Shown here one piece after another: positions 1-6,164 of a DNA stretch of 50,569 nt. The notes below the pieces were generated by a model that saw only the letters and a program-made list of their open reading frames with translations, was not told the origin of the DNA and searched no databases. The stretch's first letter is position 1, and each line of letters starts with the position of its first letter. The DNA lies in NCBI GenBank assembly GCA_900548705.1, contig URLF01000005.1:1-50569 (forward strand). Reading direction: 5' to 3'. Origin of the DNA: an uncultured Porphyromonadaceae bacterium (lineage in GTDB: Bacteria; Bacteroidota; Bacteroidia; Bacteroidales; Muribaculaceae). Both the position numbers and the translations under genes were made by a program.

Positions 1-944
1 GATGTCACCCCGAGCGACATCATGTTGTCGCGCAGGGCCGGGGACTCGCGGGTTGAGTAGGAGATATCGACATCATTGTCGAAGATTCGGAATGCGAAAG
101 TAAGCTGGGCGAGTTCGCGGTCAGACATCACCACATTGGGCTGGAAACCGCTCTCCGACGGGCGCATACGGGGGAAATTGACGCTGAAACGGGTCTGCCA
201 GTAACGCTTGCGCAGGTATTTGAGATGACGCGCCATCATGGTGACATCGGTGCGCCAGTCCTCCAGCCCAATCAGCACACCCATGCCGATTTTATGCACT
301 CCGGCCTGACCCATACGGTCGTAGCCGTTGAGACGCCATTCAAAGTTTGACTTCATACCTGCGGGATGGTAGACCTTGTAACGCTCGCGGTGGTATGTCT
401 CCTGGAAGCATACCACTCCGTTCAGGCCGGAATGGGTAAGGCGCAGGTAATCCTCGGAGGGGAGCGGCATCACCTCGATTGTGAGGTTGTTGAAGTATGG
501 ACGGCATACCCGCAGGGCCTCCTCAAGGTAGTCGGTGCCTGCCAGTTTGGGATGCTCTCCGGTGACAATCAGCAGGTTCTCGAACGGCCCGAGACGGCGT
601 ATCGCCTTGCATTCATCCTCAATCTGTTCCGGGGTCAGGATGACACGCGGAAAGAGATTGTGGCGGTTGAAGCCGCAGTAGACACACGAGTTGGTGCAGG
701 CGTTTGTGATATACAGGGGGATGTAAAGCGATATGGTCTTGCCGAACCGTTTCAGTGTCAGCTCACGGCTCATCTGCGCCATGGTCTCCAGGTATGGAGC
801 CGCCGCCGGGGAAATCAACGCCATGAAGTCGTCGATTCCCGGATGCTTTCTCGACAGAGCGGTCTCGACATCGGCGGCAGTCTTAGACATTATCGCCGCC
901 GTGGTCTCCTCCCAGTCGTAATTCTTTAGTTCTTCTGAAAACAT
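1..944 (-). CDS. thiH: 2-iminoacetate synthase ThiH, C-terminal end outside the window
   Basis: Radical SAM enzyme that cleaves tyrosine to dehydroglycine (2-iminoacetate) and p-cresol, supplying the glycine-derived part of the thiamine thiazole ring to ThiG. Reading the minus strand from the ATG at 944 gives an open frame of 314 codons that runs off the left edge, so the 3' end is missing. About residues 90-97 carry the radical SAM cluster motif CxxxCxxC (Cys-Thr-Asn-Ser-Cys-Val-Tyr-Cys) followed by a GFNRHN segment, as in ThiH. The conserved stretch MGVLIGLEDWRTD is also present. It is the last thiamine gene visible here and starts 14 nt after the thiG stop, so it should be co-transcribed under the TPP riboswitch. 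ThiH use implies the anaerobic, tyrosine-dependent route rather than glycine oxidase ThiO. Confidence 0.95.
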   Translation of the reverse strand, partial: MFSEELKNYDWEETTAAIMSKTAADVETALSRKHPGIDDFMALISPAAAPYLETMAQMSRELTLKRFGKTISLYIPLYITNACTNSCVYCGFNRHNLFPRVILTPEQIEDECKAIRRLGPFENLLIVTGEHPKLAGTDYLEEALRVCRPYFNNLTIEVMPLPSEDYLRLTHSGLNGVVCFQETYHRERYKVYHPAGMKSNFEWRLNGYDRMGQAGVHKIGMGVLIGLEDWRTDVTMMARHLKYLRKRYWQTRFSVNFPRMRPSESGFQPNVVMSDRELAQLTFAFRIFDNDVDISYSTRESPALRDNMMSLGVT

Positions 945-958
945 GTCTTGATGGTTTT

Positions 959-1726
959 TCAGTCAAGGAAAGATGTCAGGGGGCTGCTGGCGACAGCTAT
1001 GCGGCTCCTCGCTCCCAGTCCGGCCTCGAATGCCTCGCGTCCGGCCTCTACTGCCTTGCCGAACGCACGCGCCATAGCGACGGGGTCTCCGGCGACAGCT
1101 ATCGCGGTGTTGACCAGCACGGCATCAGCTCCCATCTCCATAGCCTCCGCGGCATGGGAGGGGGCGCCCAGTCCGGCATCGACAACCACGGGAACACGGC
1201 TCTCCTCGATGATGATTTCAATCAGGTCGCGGGTGACGATACCCTTGTTAGTGCCGATTGGCGCACCCAAGGGCATGACTGCGGCTGTGCCCGCCTCCTC
1301 AAGCAGTTTGCAGAGGACGGGGTCGGCCTGGATATAAGGCAGCACCACGAATCCTAAGCGGGCCAACTCCTCGGTGGCTTTCAGCGTCTCGACAGGGTCG
1401 GGCAGGAGGTATTTTGGATCGGGATGGATTTCAAGCTTGATGAAATCTGTCTCGAAAGCCTCGCGGGCGAGCTGGGCGGCGAGGACAGCCTCTTTGGCGT
1501 TGCGTACACCCGACGTGTTGGGGAGCAGGCAGATATGGTCGGCCTTGATATGGGCCATCAGGTCGTCGGCCGGATTTGACATATCTACCCTCTTCAGGGC
1601 TACGGTCACCATCTCAGACCCGGAGGCGAGTATCGCCTCCTGCATTATTTTGTTTGACTGGAACTTTCCGGTTCCTACGAAGAGGCGCGACTTGAATTCG
1701 CGGCCTCCTATAATCAGTGGTTTCAT
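959..1726 (-). CDS. thiG: thiazole synthase ThiG
   Basis: Forms the thiazole phosphate moiety of thiamine from 1-deoxyxylulose 5-phosphate, the ThiH product and sulfur carried by ThiS thiocarboxylate. The 255-residue protein has the family's usual length and opens MKPLIIGGREFKSRLFVGTG. The TIM-barrel signatures VVLPYIQADPVLCKLLEEAG, MPLGAPIGTNKG and VVVDAGLGAPSHAAEAMEMG are all visible. I chose the ATG at 1726 because the open frame reaches further upstream to 1915, but that extension only overlaps thiE and is arginine-rich noise. The chosen start overlaps the thiE stop by four bases (ATGA), which suggests translational coupling. Confidence 0.96.
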   Translation of the reverse strand: MKPLIIGGREFKSRLFVGTGKFQSNKIMQEAILASGSEMVTVALKRVDMSNPADDLMAHIKADHICLLPNTSGVRNAKEAVLAAQLAREAFETDFIKLEIHPDPKYLLPDPVETLKATEELARLGFVVLPYIQADPVLCKLLEEAGTAAVMPLGAPIGTNKGIVTRDLIEIIIEESRVPVVVDAGLGAPSHAAEAMEMGADAVLVNTAIAVAGDPVAMARAFGKAVEAGREAFEAGLGARSRIAVASSPLTSFLD

Positions 1727-2406
1727 ATATATATGGTCGTTGGGTTCTCTAATCGTTGTATCCATCTCCCGGTCTCCGATTCCGGAGAGATGGCGTTTAA
1801 TATCGCTCCGCTGACGGCGACTCCTGCCGCGCCTGTGGCTATTATGGCGGGGATGTCGCTGAGGGTGATTCCGCCGATTGCAACCACGGGGAGAGTGATG
1901 CCCTCGCGGCTGCATCCGGCCAGAATCGAGCGGGAGCCTTCAAGTCCAAGCACCGGACTGAGGTTTTTCTTTGTGGTCGTGAAGCGGAACGGCCCCAGGC
2001 CGATGTAGTCGGCTCCACGACGCGCCGCGAGCCTTATGTCATCAAGACAGTTGGCGGTCGAACCGATTATCTTTTCAGGACCGAGGATTTTCCGTGCCTC
2101 CTCCGGCGACATGTCGTTTTTCCCGAGAGGGCCGCCGCCAGCCCCCGTCTCGGCTACGAGTTCGGCATGGTCGTCAAGGATGAAAGTCGCGTGGCCGTGG
2201 AGGTCGGCGAGACACCGCAGTTTACGCCCTGTCTCGACAATCTCCTCAGGGGTGGCATCCTTCATTCGGAGCTGCACCCATCTGCATCCGCCGCGCAGTG
2301 CGGCTTCCGCTCCTTTGAGATGTTGCTCGGCGGAGCTGCCGTTGGTGATGAACTGGAGTCTGAATCCTCGTCGCGACAGTTCGGCTGGTGTGAATATGCT
2401 GTTCAT
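1723..2406 (-). CDS. thiE: thiamine phosphate synthase ThiE
   Basis: Joins the pyrimidine diphosphate (HMP-PP) to thiazole phosphate to make thiamine phosphate. The 227-residue protein shows the TIM-barrel order of the family: FITNG near the N-terminus, WVQLRMKDAT, FILDDHAEL (substrate and Mg2+ acidic pair), GKNDMSPEEA, and GLGPFRFTTTKKN, whose TTTKK supplies the diphosphate-binding residues. The family segment usually reading DGVHLG is here GGGPLGKND, so the V-H pair is replaced by G-P. The ATG overlaps the upstream gene by four bases, and its own stop overlaps thiG by four, so three genes are chained by ATGA junctions. It is one of two ThiE/TenI-fold proteins in the operon and the more canonical one. 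Confidence 0.94.
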   Translation of the reverse strand: MNSIFTPAELSRRGFRLQFITNGSSAEQHLKGAEAALRGGCRWVQLRMKDATPEEIVETGRKLRCLADLHGHATFILDDHAELVAETGAGGGPLGKNDMSPEEARKILGPEKIIGSTANCLDDIRLAARRGADYIGLGPFRFTTTKKNLSPVLGLEGSRSILAGCSREGITLPVVAIGGITLSDIPAIIATGAAGVAVSGAILNAISPESETGRWIQRLENPTTIYI

Positions 2407-2993
2407 TTCAAATTTCTTAGCCTGTTTATGAAATCATCAATCGAAGGGGAGTCCCAGACCGCGCCGAGAATCGCCGCCCCCTTGAATCCGAGCCGCGCAA
2501 CCTCAGGCAGCCTCTCCGGAGTTATGCCGGAGAGGGGGATGACCCTTTCGGTCAGAAGTCCCACTGAGGAGAGGGCCAGGCATTCCGCGTCGCCGATTGC
2601 TCCTTTGTAGCCATTTTTGGATACGCTGTCAAACAGCGGGCTAAGGAAACAATAATCGACGTTATCGGTAAGCAACGCCTTTTTCACCTCATCGACGGAA
2701 TGGCATGAACGGCTGACGAACCCCGGGAAACCACCTTCGGGGGGTAAGGGATTGCGGCTGTTGAGATGGATGCCCCCCAGACCGTATTCAGAGGCGAGAT
2801 GGTGATGGTCGTGGATGGATATGGCCGGGTAAAGCCGTTCCGGAATCTGCTCTATCAGCAGACGTGTCTCATCCTCCGTCAGAGAGGGTTTGCGCAGGTG
2901 GAGCCGGTCGACCACGCCGCTGTCAAGGAGCCGGCATATGGATGCGGTTTCCCCCTTGACAGCAGTTGGGGATGTGATGATGATTATTCTCAT
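2403..2993 (-). CDS. second ThiE/TenI-family thiamine phosphate synthase-like protein
   Basis: A 196-residue member of the TMP-TENI fold, shorter than ThiE. It has HLRKP where ThiE has QLRMK, the stretch ISIHDHHHLA, GGIHLNSRN, and the SPLFDSVSKNGY segment that I associate with the second ThiE-like protein of Bacteroides thiamine operons. Near the C-terminus PLSGIT and GAAILGAVW fit the last barrel strands. It may be a second thiamine phosphate synthase, or a TenI-type thiazole tautomerase acting on the ThiG product; the sequence alone does not decide. Residues 77-85 (SRNPLPPEGG) look like a proline/glycine-rich loop encoded by a GC-rich patch. It starts 16 nt after thiS and overlaps thiE by four bases. 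Confidence 0.88.
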   Translation of the reverse strand: MRIIIITSPTAVKGETASICRLLDSGVVDRLHLRKPSLTEDETRLLIEQIPERLYPAISIHDHHHLASEYGLGGIHLNSRNPLPPEGGFPGFVSRSCHSVDEVKKALLTDNVDYCFLSPLFDSVSKNGYKGAIGDAECLALSSVGLLTERVIPLSGITPERLPEVARLGFKGAAILGAVWDSPSIDDFINRLRNLK

Positions 2994-3009
2994 TTATGGA
3001 TTGGAGCAT

Positions 3010-3210
3010 TCAACCGCCGCAGACGGCACTTATGACAGTTATCTCCATTCCGTGGGATAGGGGAGTGGCCGCCCAGTCGGCACGTCTTACAACCTTGCCG
3101 TCTATTGCCACGGCTATTCCGGGGCCTGTCACCCCTCGTTCTGTCAGCAGTTCTGCGAGTGTGACTGGCTCGCTCACGGTTGTCTCCTCCTTGTTGATTG
3201 AAATCTTCAT
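3010..3210 (-). CDS. thiS: sulfur carrier protein ThiS
   Basis: A 66-residue ubiquitin-like sulfur carrier. The protein ends in the diagnostic Gly-Gly (ISAVCGG), the site that is adenylylated and converted to a thiocarboxylate to donate sulfur to the thiazole ring built by ThiG. The beta-grasp pattern is visible: an MKISIN start, LAELL near residue 20, IAVAIDGKVV in the middle and a final ITVISAV strand. It is the first gene of the thiamine operon, and the riboswitch lies about 130 nt upstream of its ATG. Confidence 0.95.
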   Translation of the reverse strand: MKISINKEETTVSEPVTLAELLTERGVTGPGIAVAIDGKVVRRADWAATPLSHGMEITVISAVCGG

Positions 3211-3337
3211 GCAGGTATAATAAGATTAACATCAAAACTGTCGGGGGTGACGGTCTTGACGGGAAAATCAATCAACATGCAAACTATTCGGAATACATAC
3301 CGGCAGACCGAGAAACAGGCAAGCGGTAAAATCAGAG

Positions 3338-3415
3338 ACAAGTCCTTCCGGCGGTACTGGCCGCGTCAAGTTCACAGGGTATAATCTCAGCCGTCAATAA
3401 TGGCACCCCTCTTGT
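3338..3415 (-). promoter_or_regulatory. TPP riboswitch (thi box) of the thiamine operon
   Basis: Read on the minus strand the segment holds the TPP-aptamer core in order: a closing stem ACAAG (3411-3415) pairing with CTTGT (3338-3342), then GGGGTGCC, GGCTGAGA, ATACCCTGTGAACTTGA, and a GTACCGCCGGAAGGA end. These are the CUGAGA pyrimidine-binding and ACCC..GAAC..GA pyrophosphate-binding parts of the known aptamer. It lies between a minus-strand promoter (3471-3502) and thiS, so it should repress the operon when thiamine diphosphate is abundant. I do not see a clear hairpin plus U-run between it and thiS, so control at translation is as likely as termination. Confidence 0.93.
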
Positions 3416-3470
3416 GTCCGGACAACCCTCTATGGGTGGTCTCTTAGACCTCCAGGAGCGTTGTCCGTTG

Positions 3471-3502
3471 CAAATTTAACAAACCTTTCGCAAACCGCCA
3501 AA
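3471..3502 (-). promoter_or_regulatory. promoter of the thi operon
   Basis: On the minus strand a -33 TTTG (complement of 3499-3502) and a -7 TAAATTTG (complement of 3471-3478) are separated by 20 nt, matching the Bacteroidota vegetative promoter. The predicted start near 3465 lies at the foot of a stem (GGACAAC 3460-3466 with GTTGTCC 3420-3426) that precedes the riboswitch. Confidence 0.75.
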
Positions 3503-3586
3503 AAAATCTGATTTCGGAAGAGATGTAACAAGTCGCGTTATTTGCACAAAAAAATATTAGTCGTAACCAAAACGTAACTATAAATA

Positions 3587-3618
3587 TTTGCAGATTGAAT
3601 TTGGATTCTTTAACTTTG
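3587..3618 (+). promoter_or_regulatory. promoter of the lipoprotein gene at 3670
   Basis: TTTG (3587-3590), 20-nt spacer, TAACTTTG (3611-3618) is an excellent Bacteroidota promoter. The expected start near 3625 gives a 45-nt leader. The leader begins with an imperfect GCGG...CCGC stem. Confidence 0.8.
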
Positions 3619-3669
3619 CGGCGTGTGGTTGCAATCCCCGCATAAGAACTCTTTCAAAACCAAATCAAA

Positions 3670-4227
3670 ATGAGGCGAACAACTTTGAATATGTTAAAAT
3701 TTACTAAAGATCCTCTGTTGAGCTGCCTGATTTTATTAGGATTAGCCTCTGGACTTACTGGATGTGATTCCGACAGACCGGATGTTATAGAATATGATAA
3801 AGACAATCTCCATGGTTATTTTATTTTCTGGGAAATCGAAGGTTTTTCTCACCAAGAGTCGCAAAAAGAATTCACTGCTTACGGACTTAGAGGAGAGGAT
3901 GGCATATCTGTTGTCTATATCTCGCCCCGGAAAATAATAAACTGGGAGGACATATGCAATTTTATGGGAGAAAATGCTGTATTCGACGTGGGGGAGTATT
4001 GTCGAGAGCAGGGTTTCGATGATTATCCCAATACCCCTGACTTTTTTGTCCGCTATAAGTGGATGGAAATCAACACTGTCAAATCTCCAGGTGAGCGTGA
4101 CGGGGTTGTCACAGTGAAAGTGGATGCCAATCCCTATAAAGAGAGTAGGACGTTATGGATATTATTACGGAATCAGAAGTCTGATGTCCTTAAAGTAATG
4201 CAGGCAGGGAATCCTGACGGTATTTAA
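3670..4227 (+). CDS. small lipoprotein with BACON-like C-terminal half (island member A)
   Basis: A 185-residue predicted lipoprotein. The signal peptide ends in the lipobox LTGC with Cys32, followed by the acidic stretch CDSDRPD, which may act as a surface-export signal. The C-terminal half shares a pattern with three neighbours: GFDDYPNTPDFFVRYKW, then a short loop, then a GVVTVKVDANPYKESRTLWI strand pair and a final V.QAG. Small residues, N..xxSR and a terminal Q recall the BACON beta-sandwich fold; that is inference. It starts MRRTT, exactly like the C10 peptidase at 6165, because both genes sit behind copies of the same promoter segment. It is closest to the lipoprotein at 7523 (shared YPxxPDFFV.Y.W). 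Function is unknown; surface binding or restraint of the peptidase are options. Confidence 0.82.
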   Translation: MRRTTLNMLKFTKDPLLSCLILLGLASGLTGCDSDRPDVIEYDKDNLHGYFIFWEIEGFSHQESQKEFTAYGLRGEDGISVVYISPRKIINWEDICNFMGENAVFDVGEYCREQGFDDYPNTPDFFVRYKWMEINTVKSPGERDGVVTVKVDANPYKESRTLWILLRNQKSDVLKVMQAGNPDGI

Positions 4228-4256
4228 GTCGGTGAGGCTCAGTGATGATGCATTAG

Positions 4257-4498
4257 AATGCACATAAAATTTTCTTCCCCGAAAGAGTCTATGCAACATT
4301 TGGATATGACTCTTGTACTAACGACATTGATTTCACTTACGCTACGGATGGCTGATAGTTTCTGCATTAAAGGAGCCTGCTTCGAGGAGCGCTATCATTA
4401 AGGACTATGTGGGTGGCCAACATAGAGATATTGGAATCTTCAGAATGCACATGGCCAGTAATTCCATTTGTATGAATGGACAAATGCTGAGATTTTAA
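4257..4498 (+). pseudogene. decayed remnant of another island lipoprotein
   Basis: The 300-nt gap between two lipoprotein genes is not empty. From about 4272 one frame reads FFPERVYATFGYDSCTNDID then FTYA before a stop. This matches FVPERIYKEAGYENYPNGIN and FSYNYKW of the lipoprotein at 5049. Shifting frame by one base near 4345 continues the match as WLIVSALKEPASRS (compare WLTVATYKEAGSEY), and that frame ends at TAA 4496-4498. The N-terminal half with signal peptide is missing, and the C-terminal strand pattern fades after residue 70. This is a 5'-truncated, frameshifted copy from the same family. Confidence 0.78.
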
Positions 4499-4527
4499 GT
4501 GAGTGGTAATAGCTGATTTATAATAAT

Positions 4528-5052
4528 ATGGGTAAAATTAAACATCATCTGCTTTTAGTGTTGTTTATGGTTGCGATGTGCGGTTGTGAACAGTCACCCG
4601 AACCTCCAGAATATTCCCAGCTGGAAACCGCACCATATACTTTGCCAATGTCGATAGAACTCCCCTCGACTGAAGCAGGAGTTATGGACGTGGAGTTTGA
4701 ATGCAAGGATGGGAGTGAACCTGTTGTCCCCATTCATTTGGTGACGACATCATTGCCGATTCTTCGACAACCGGCAGAAAAATGGTGGCAGTACGCACAG
4801 GGTGACTTGGCGTTGTTGCCGGAAACCATATATCAGTCAGCGGGTTATGATAGTTATCCAAATGATCGTGATTTTGTTTACAGTTATAAATGGGTGACGC
4901 TTTCAACCTATAAGTATTCTGGAAGTAACAAAGGTGTACTGAGAATATCATGGGAAAAAAATTCCACCGATGAATATCGGCGCATCTTTCTCCTTCTTGG
5001 TTATACCAAAATGATTGATGTCGAATTACGGCAAGATAAAATTCCTGAATGA
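4528..5052 (+). CDS. small lipoprotein with BACON-like C-terminal half (island member C)
   Basis: A 174-residue predicted lipoprotein. The signal region LLLVLFMVAMCGC ends at Cys18 or Cys20 and is followed by a proline- and glutamate-rich stretch. Residues 48-75 read as beta strands with an EAGVMDVEFEC pattern typical of Ig-like sandwiches. Then comes the family block GYDSYPNDRDFVYSYKWVTL, a loop, GVLRISWEKNSTDEYRRIFL and a closing VELRQ. It is closest to the next gene (shared TSLP.LR, YSYKW..L.TYK..GS..G..R.SWE.N). Its stop overlaps the next start by four bases, so the pair is co-translated. No catalytic residues are recognisable. Confidence 0.82.
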   Translation: MGKIKHHLLLVLFMVAMCGCEQSPEPPEYSQLETAPYTLPMSIELPSTEAGVMDVEFECKDGSEPVVPIHLVTTSLPILRQPAEKWWQYAQGDLALLPETIYQSAGYDSYPNDRDFVYSYKWVTLSTYKYSGSNKGVLRISWEKNSTDEYRRIFLLLGYTKMIDVELRQDKIPE

Positions 5053-5588
5053 ATATGAAATCCTTGTTCAAAATGCTGTCGATGATACTGATGGCGCTGA
5101 TGGCCGTATGTTGTCAGGAGGAAGAGCCATGTCCGTGTGGACGGGAAATGAAGCTCCCATTATACGGAGTGTCAATATACAATCCCCTTCCGGCTGAAGC
5201 AGGAAGTGAGGATGTTGAAATCTATTGTCTTCATGAGGCTGCTGATTGTGAAGGAGTCACAATAAACCTTATGGCTACATCTCTGCCCCTTTTGCGGAAA
5301 TCCCAACAGGAATGGGCACTGTATGAAAATTCCGGACTGATATTTGTTCCCGAAAGAATTTATAAAGAAGCAGGATATGAGAACTATCCTAATGGCATCA
5401 ATTTCAGCTATAATTATAAGTGGCTGACTGTCGCGACTTACAAAGAGGCAGGAAGCGAGTACGGTACGATGAGGCTTTCCTGGGAGGCGAATGATTCTCC
5501 TATGTCCCGTAAACTCTATATATCCATTGGCTCAGCTGAAAAATGCGAGTTAGAGCTGGTACAGAGCGGCCGTACGACCCCTGAGTGA
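5049..5588 (+). CDS. small lipoprotein with BACON-like C-terminal half (island member D)
   Basis: A 179-residue secreted protein, probably a lipoprotein. The N-terminal hydrophobic stretch LFKMLSMILMALMAVCC ends in a double cysteine with a weaker lipobox, followed by the acidic QEEEP. It shares with its upstream neighbour the blocks NLMATSLPLLRKSQQEW, PERIYKEAGYENYPNG, FSYNYKWLTVATYKEAGSEY, MRLSWEAN and ELVQSG. Extra cysteines (CPC, EIYC, ADCEG) suggest disulfides outside the cytoplasm. The ATG at 5049 overlaps the previous stop (ATGA). The gene ends about 130 nt before a ruvA-type promoter and the ruvA fragment. Confidence 0.82.
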   Translation: MNMKSLFKMLSMILMALMAVCCQEEEPCPCGREMKLPLYGVSIYNPLPAEAGSEDVEIYCLHEAADCEGVTINLMATSLPLLRKSQQEWALYENSGLIFVPERIYKEAGYENYPNGINFSYNYKWLTVATYKEAGSEYGTMRLSWEANDSPMSRKLYISIGSAEKCELELVQSGRTTPE

Positions 5589-5720
5589 GTTCAATCTTCC
5601 GATTGACGATAGTGAGAAGTCTGCATCTTGCGATATTCGGGTGTGGACTGGCTGATAAATAGCAGCAGGCAGATGGCCGAGATAAATTCGGTTATCTGTC
5701 TGTATCTATTTTGACGGTGG

Positions 5721-5752
5721 TTTGGTAAAATGGTGTGAATAGCGTAACTTTG
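5721..5752 (+). promoter_or_regulatory. relic ruvA promoter in front of the ruvA fragment
   Basis: TTTG (5721-5724), 20-nt spacer, TAACTTTG (5745-5752). The spacing and the distance to ATG (31 nt against 32 nt) copy the real ruvA promoter at 8267-8298, although the surrounding bases have diverged. It still looks functional. Confidence 0.7.
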
Positions 5753-5775
5753 TGGCGGATTTTGAATGATTTGCA

Positions 5776-5895
5776 ATGATTGAATATCTCAGCGGCAAGG
5801 TTGCCGAGCTGACCCCCACCACCGTGATGGTGGATGTCAACGGGGTAGGCTATGAACTCAATATAACCCGTGACCACTATCTCAGCCGTCAATGA
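5776..5895 (+). pseudogene. 5' fragment of ruvA fused to the riboswitch remnant
   Basis: The first 31 codons match those of ruvA at 8323 with five base differences in 93. Four are synonymous and one changes Val18 to Met. After ATAACC a single inserted base and the junction switch the sequence to the TPP half-aptamer; the shared bases TCTCA (5880-5884) mark the join. The frame stays open for 39 codons and ends at TGA 5893-5895, giving the N-terminal strands of the RuvA OB fold plus a foreign tail RDHYLSRQ. It cannot make a working RuvA: the DNA-binding helix-hairpin-helix and RuvB-contact domains are absent. Confidence 0.9.
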
Positions 5896-5910
5896 TGGCA
5901 CCTCTCTTGT
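5880..5910 (-). other. truncated TPP riboswitch (5' half only)
   Basis: On the minus strand it keeps ACAAGAGAGGTGCC and GACGGCTGAGA, the 5' closing strand and the pyrimidine-sensing CUGAGA. The pyrophosphate-binding arm and the 3' closing strand seen at 3338-3384 are replaced by antisense ruvA sequence. It should not bind TPP as the intact aptamer does. It is part of the duplicated segment 5880-6178. Confidence 0.85.
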
Positions 5911-5965
5911 GTCCGCGCAACCCCTACGGCAAGCCTTTGTGACTTCTCGGAAGCGTTGTCCGTTG

Positions 5966-5997
5966 CAAATTTAACAAACCTTTCGCAAACCGCCAAA
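5966..5997 (-). promoter_or_regulatory. orphan copy of the thi promoter, pointing left
   Basis: On the minus strand TTTG (complement of 5994-5997), 20-nt spacer, TAAATTTG (complement of 5966-5973), identical in both boxes to the thi operon promoter. It has no thi gene to drive. Transcription would run through the half riboswitch, antisense to the ruvA fragment and on toward the lipoprotein at 5049-5588. Confidence 0.65.
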
Positions 5998-6080
5998 AAA
6001 ACTGATTTCGGAATAAATGTTGTCTGTGCCGTGATTTGTGTAAAAAAATGGCGAGTGTAACCAAAACGTAACTACAAATG

Positions 6081-6112
6081 TTTGCAAATTGAATTTAGAT
6101 TCATTAACTTTG
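6081..6112 (+). promoter_or_regulatory. promoter of the C10 peptidase gene
   Basis: TTTG (6081-6084), 20-nt spacer, TAACTTTG (6105-6112). The predicted transcription start near 6119 rules out the upstream in-frame codon at 6117 and fixes translation at ATG 6165. The leader starts with a perfect GCGGTG...CACCGC stem (6111-6137). Confidence 0.8.
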
Positions 6113-6164
6113 CGGTGTGTGGTTGCAATCACCGCATTATAATTTTTACCAACAACAAATCAAA

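Larger units (their letters stand above)
3385..3683. repeat. duplicated bidirectional promoter region, left copy
   Basis: This stretch matches 5880-6178 at a constant offset of 2,494-2,495 nt. Shared blocks are the TPP half-aptamer (TCTCAGCCGTCAA.GATGGCACC), a block ending in GTTGTCCGTTGCAAATTTAA, the run ACCAAAACGTAACTA, the rightward promoter and the first five codons after ATG (MRRTT). The middle of the 5' thi leader, about 3427-3455, is not conserved. It carries two outward promoters, leftward for the thi operon and rightward for the lipoprotein at 3670. Confidence 0.9.

Noticed and set aside
366..929. 187-codon plus-strand frame
   Set aside because: It is the reverse shadow of thiH, whose radical SAM motifs are unmistakable.
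1727..1915. Longer thiG with 63 extra N-terminal residues
   Set aside because: The extension is arginine/histidine-rich, overlaps thiE out of frame and is absent from the family; ATG 1726 gives the standard start and an ATGA overlap.
3211..3337. Terminator hairpin between the TPP aptamer and thiS
   Set aside because: No stem followed by a U-run could be found by eye, so the mode of riboswitch control is left open.
5589..5720. Terminator after lipoprotein D
   Set aside because: A short TCAATC/GATTGA stem exists at about 5590-5605 but has no T-run; not strong enough to call.
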